64,000 nucleotides of DNA from Wolbachia endosymbiont (group B) of Hofmannophila pseudospretella (lineage in GTDB: Bacteria; Pseudomonadota; Alphaproteobacteria; Rickettsiales; Anaplasmataceae), in assembly GCF_964028515.1 (NCBI RefSeq), contig NZ_OZ034788.1, forward strand, positions 1,426,001-1,490,000, read 5' to 3'. This document shows, piece after piece, positions 61,180 through 64,000 of this stretch (its first letter is position 1; each line of letters opens with the position of its first letter). The notes beneath the pieces were generated by a model. It was not told the origin of the DNA and made no database searches. It was given only the letters and a program-made list of their open reading frames with translations. Position numbers and translations under genes: made by a program.

Positions 61180-62527
61180 TATACCATCTAATGTTAAGCT
61201 TTTGGAGGCTCAGCTAAAAGCAGAGTACTATACAGTTATTGTAGCTTATGATGGCGAGGAGGCGATAGATTTAGTAGCGGAACAGCAGCCAGATATTATC
61301 TTACTTGATGTCATGATGCCAAAAATGAGTGGTTTTGAGGTTTGTAAGAAGCTAAAGAATGATCCCTTAACGACTTATATTCCAATAATTATGGTAACTG
61401 CGCTGCATGACACTCATGATAGAGTGGAAGGAATTAATGCTGGTGCGGATGATTTTCTAACTAAGCCGATAGATGAAACTGCTTTATCTGCAAGAATTAA
61501 GTCTCTTGTGCGCTTAAAGATGATAATAGATGAGTTGTGCTTGAGAGGAGAAACTAATGCTGAGATTGGTGGAGTAGCAGAAAGCAGTATTATGGATTAT
61601 TCTAATCAGATTTGTGATGCTAACATACTTGTTGTAGATGAGGACACCTTTCAAGCAGAGCAGATACACAATGTTCTAAAGCAACGCTTCAGATCAATTA
61701 AAATACTGCACGATCCAAAAGAAGCATTAAAGGTTGGTATTAAGGATAATTACGACCTGATTATTTCTGACATGCAGTTTTCAAAAACTGACGGCCTACG
61801 GTTGTGCTCTAAGTTTCGTAGTAAAGTAGAAACACGTTATACACCAATTCTGATCCTTTCTGAAGATTATGATAAAAGCAATTTAGTAAAGGCACTTGAT
61901 GTAGGTGCTAATGATTATTTAACAGTACCTTTAGATGAGAGTGAATTAATAGCTAGGGTTAATTTGCAAGTGAAACGCAAAAGGTATCAAGATGCCTTGA
62001 GAATGAATTTATTTAATAATATGGAAATGTCTATAAAGGATCCATTAACTAACTGTTATAATAGAAGATATTTTGATGCACACTTAAGAAATATTGTTAA
62101 GGATTCTGTGGAAAAAGATAGAAGTTTATCTCTTATGATACTTGATATAGATTATTTTAAGATGGTGAATGATAACTTTGGGCATAATGCTGGAGATGAA
62201 CTTTTAAAGGAAATACAGAAAAGAATTTCTGAAAATATCAGAGTGACAGATTTATTAGCTAGGTTTGGTGGTGAGGAATTTGTTGTTGTAATGCCAGATA
62301 CCAATGTATCAGATGCGTATACTATCGCAGAGAGAATAAGGAAAATTATTGCCAAAGAACCTTTTATACTTGTGGGTAAAAATACAACCCATAATGTAAC
62401 TGTGAGCATTGGAATTTCAGCAATGCAAAGATCTGACCTCGATGATGTTAAAAAATTTATAGTACGTGCTGACAAATATTTATATAAAGCAAAAAACAGT
62501 GGTAGAAATAGAGTGGTTACTGGTTGA
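61151..62527 (+). CDS. pleD: PleD-type response regulator / diguanylate cyclase
   Basis: 458 aa. Receiver 1 (1-120) has DD near the start and phospho-acceptor Asp about 53 (IILLDVMMPKMSG); receiver 2 (about 155-275) has Asp in YDLIISDMQFS; the GGDEF domain about 290-458 has RFGGEEF (about 371). The I-site RVTD lies five residues before GGEEF, so feedback inhibition by c-di-GMP is likely. Makes c-di-GMP from two GTP on phosphorylation. Confidence 0.95.
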   Translation: MTAKILVVDDIPSNVKLLEAQLKAEYYTVIVAYDGEEAIDLVAEQQPDIILLDVMMPKMSGFEVCKKLKNDPLTTYIPIIMVTALHDTHDRVEGINAGADDFLTKPIDETALSARIKSLVRLKMIIDELCLRGETNAEIGGVAESSIMDYSNQICDANILVVDEDTFQAEQIHNVLKQRFRSIKILHDPKEALKVGIKDNYDLIISDMQFSKTDGLRLCSKFRSKVETRYTPILILSEDYDKSNLVKALDVGANDYLTVPLDESELIARVNLQVKRKRYQDALRMNLFNNMEMSIKDPLTNCYNRRYFDAHLRNIVKDSVEKDRSLSLMILDIDYFKMVNDNFGHNAGDELLKEIQKRISENIRVTDLLARFGGEEFVVVMPDTNVSDAYTIAERIRKIIAKEPFILVGKNTTHNVTVSIGISAMQRSDLDDVKKFIVRADKYLYKAKNSGRNRVVTG

Positions 62528-62549
62528 AGTTCTTTCAAATAAGTAGTAA

Positions 62550-63278
62550 CTAAGATTCAAATGATAGCATAAAATTTCTCAACTCCGGAAATTTTGCATT
62601 TAACTGCAGAAATAGATATTTATTTAAAAAATACCCTGTAATTTTTAACCCTAGTCTGAATTCTTGATATGAGTAGCTATTTTGTAGGTTGTGATTGTAT
62701 ACATCATGCAACATCTGTGGAAAAGGTAGTAATTTATCTGCATAACAGTCACCTACTTTTTTTGACACTGCTCTACCAGTTTTTGGAGAAATAAATTGTA
62801 GATTTTCTTTCACACCTGTTACAGCACATTTTGATAGGTCTAACTTAAATCCAAGTTGCGTAAGAAGCAGAAGCTCTAAGTTAAGGTAATGACTTTGCCA
62901 AAACTGGCTATTATGTTTTATTACATCGATGAAGTGTCTAAAATTATCATACAACTTGATGCAGGATTCACTTTCTGGAAGCACTTTTTCTAATATAGAC
63001 GAGAAAGAAACAATAGCAATGCTTTTTAACCTATCTTGAAAGAAATGATGAAATGGAGATTCAATCAATTCGCACTTTAAAAAACCTAGATTTTCAGGTA
63101 GCTTAGCACTCCATTCTGCATGTAATAGATTACTTATTTGAAACTTATAATTGCTATTGTTTGTTAACCTAGTTAATCCTCTGCACTTTCCATGATTTTT
63201 TGTAAATAGAGAAAGAATTAAATTTTTATCACCGTATTTTTTAACAGCTATAATAACACCTTCATCTTTCCATCTCAT
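62550..63278 (-). CDS. recO: DNA repair protein RecO
   Basis: 242 aa. N-terminal OB fold (MRWKDEGVIIAVKKYGDKNLILSLFTKNHGKCRG) and helical C-terminal part with CAVTGVKENLQFISPKTGRAV, lacking a full four-Cys zinc site. Loads RecA with RecR in gap repair. Convergent with pleD. Confidence 0.92.
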   Translation of the reverse strand: MRWKDEGVIIAVKKYGDKNLILSLFTKNHGKCRGLTRLTNNSNYKFQISNLLHAEWSAKLPENLGFLKCELIESPFHHFFQDRLKSIAIVSFSSILEKVLPESESCIKLYDNFRHFIDVIKHNSQFWQSHYLNLELLLLTQLGFKLDLSKCAVTGVKENLQFISPKTGRAVSKKVGDCYADKLLPFPQMLHDVYNHNLQNSYSYQEFRLGLKITGYFLNKYLFLQLNAKFPELRNFMLSFES

Positions 63279-63411
63279 TTAGAGTATATTGACCATATGA
63301 TATTATAGAGATAATAAAATTAGTGTAGCAAATTTGAGTTTAAGTCAACTGAAATATATTGACTTTATGTGCAATATTAGCTTTAAACCAGTAAAACAAG
63401 CTGCTTAACAT

Positions 63412-64000
63412 ATGCGCCCTCTCTATTTTAATTATATTCTTCTTTTGTCTCTATGTTGTTTTTTGCTTTTTTCAATGAAAGCCCAAACGGATGATTCGTC
63501 AGTTATTCCTATACCACAAAGAAAAAAAGAATTAGTTGAGTTAGTACAACCGAGGCAAATTATTGAAATACAGGAAATTGATGAGGGTATTCCAATTCCC
63601 AAAAGAAAAAAGGGTGTAGAAAGAAAACTAAGAGAAGACATCAAAGAGGTGAAAAATGAAATAAGAGATAAGAAAAATATTGAGAACAAAGATGATGAAT
63701 TGGCTGTAACAGAAATTATTAATTCTATAAGGGATAAACTGACAGAGTGTTGGAGCATTCCTGAGGGCATAGTTTATAAAGAAAATTTTAGTATAAAAAT
63801 TAACTTATTATTATTCAGTAAAGGCGAGATCGTTGTAGCCAACGTAGCAGATAGTAGTTCTTATCAAAATAATCCTCTTTTTAGATCAGCAGCAGATAAT
63901 GCAATGCGTGCAGTGTATAAATGTAGCCCGTTAATTGGCTTACCTGCTGAGCATCATCACATTTGGCGCGAAGTCACGTTAGATTTTATTCTAAATAGGT
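63412..64000 (+). CDS. TolA-like envelope protein, runs off window
   Basis: The frame from ATG 63412 is open to the window end (196 codons). The N-terminal segment NYILLLSLCCFLLFSMKAQ is a signal anchor; the middle is Lys/Glu-rich; the C-terminal part SIRDKLTECWSIPEG…LLLFSKGEIVVANVAD…SAADNAMRAVYKCSPL…HHHIWREVTLDF matches the TolA/TonB C-terminal domain. It would span the periplasm as part of the Tol-Pal system. Partial. Confidence 0.78.
   Translation, partial: MRPLYFNYILLLSLCCFLLFSMKAQTDDSSVIPIPQRKKELVELVQPRQIIEIQEIDEGIPIPKRKKGVERKLREDIKEVKNEIRDKKNIENKDDELAVTEIINSIRDKLTECWSIPEGIVYKENFSIKINLLLFSKGEIVVANVADSSSYQNNPLFRSAADNAMRAVYKCSPLIGLPAEHHHIWREVTLDFILNR

Overview
The window reads as a Wolbachia chromosome segment carrying a WO-type prophage. 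It is AT-rich. Phage genes with WO gene content and order (RuvC-like resolvase, ParB-methylase, terminase, lambda-like head, P2-like baseplate, ankyrin genes, DUF2924, large serine recombinase) are followed by a two-gene Cif-like locus. After that comes an alphaproteobacterial housekeeping block (tRNA-Phe, coaD, cdsA, uppS, sucB, clpB, NAD-glutamate dehydrogenase, pleD, recO, a TolA-like gene). The dense insertion sequences and group II introns are also typical of Wolbachia.

Layout: 1-3158 (minus) holds two unrecognised overlapping genes, the downstream one split by an IS630-family element. 3368-19691 (plus) is the phage packaging, head and baseplate region, tightly packed with many 1-30 nt overlaps. 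A DUF1016-type nuclease and an ankyrin-membrane protein sit inside it as cargo. A second IS630 copy lies between the ribosome binding site and start codon of the PAAR gene. 19859-23015 has two ankyrin genes, DUF2924 and the serine recombinase. 23225-25342 (minus) is a J-domain/ankyrin/membrane protein. 25973-36644 is the locus I read as cifA-cifB, with a very large type V-like cifB. Its products would be dual PD-(D/E)XK, pore-forming-like, ankyrin and latrotoxin-C-terminal-like. The first gene carries an in-frame TGA. The second carries an in-frame TAG and two oppositely oriented IS5-family copies; removing each copy with one TAA duplicate restores the reading frame exactly, giving an ancestral frame of about 2474 codons.

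36633-43860 is a junkyard on the minus strand: a frameshifted Rpn-type nuclease, then three group II introns nested inside one another (intron A in domain V of intron B, B in the YADD codons of the reverse transcriptase of intron C), with a third IS630 copy inside A. 43880-44348 is an IS6-family remnant. From 44519 on, ordinary chromosome resumes, broken by a decayed IS5-like remnant and a frameshifted IS110-family element near 50.8-52.5 kb, plus a few small membrane proteins and one repeat protein (48084-49310) of unknown role.

Together: the phage part encodes packaging, capsid and baseplate proteins plus an integrase, but no sheath, tube, tape-measure or lysis genes are visible, so this is either an incomplete prophage or one whose tail module lies elsewhere. 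The Cif-like locus beside the recombinase has the position expected of the WO eukaryotic-association module and appears to be decaying.
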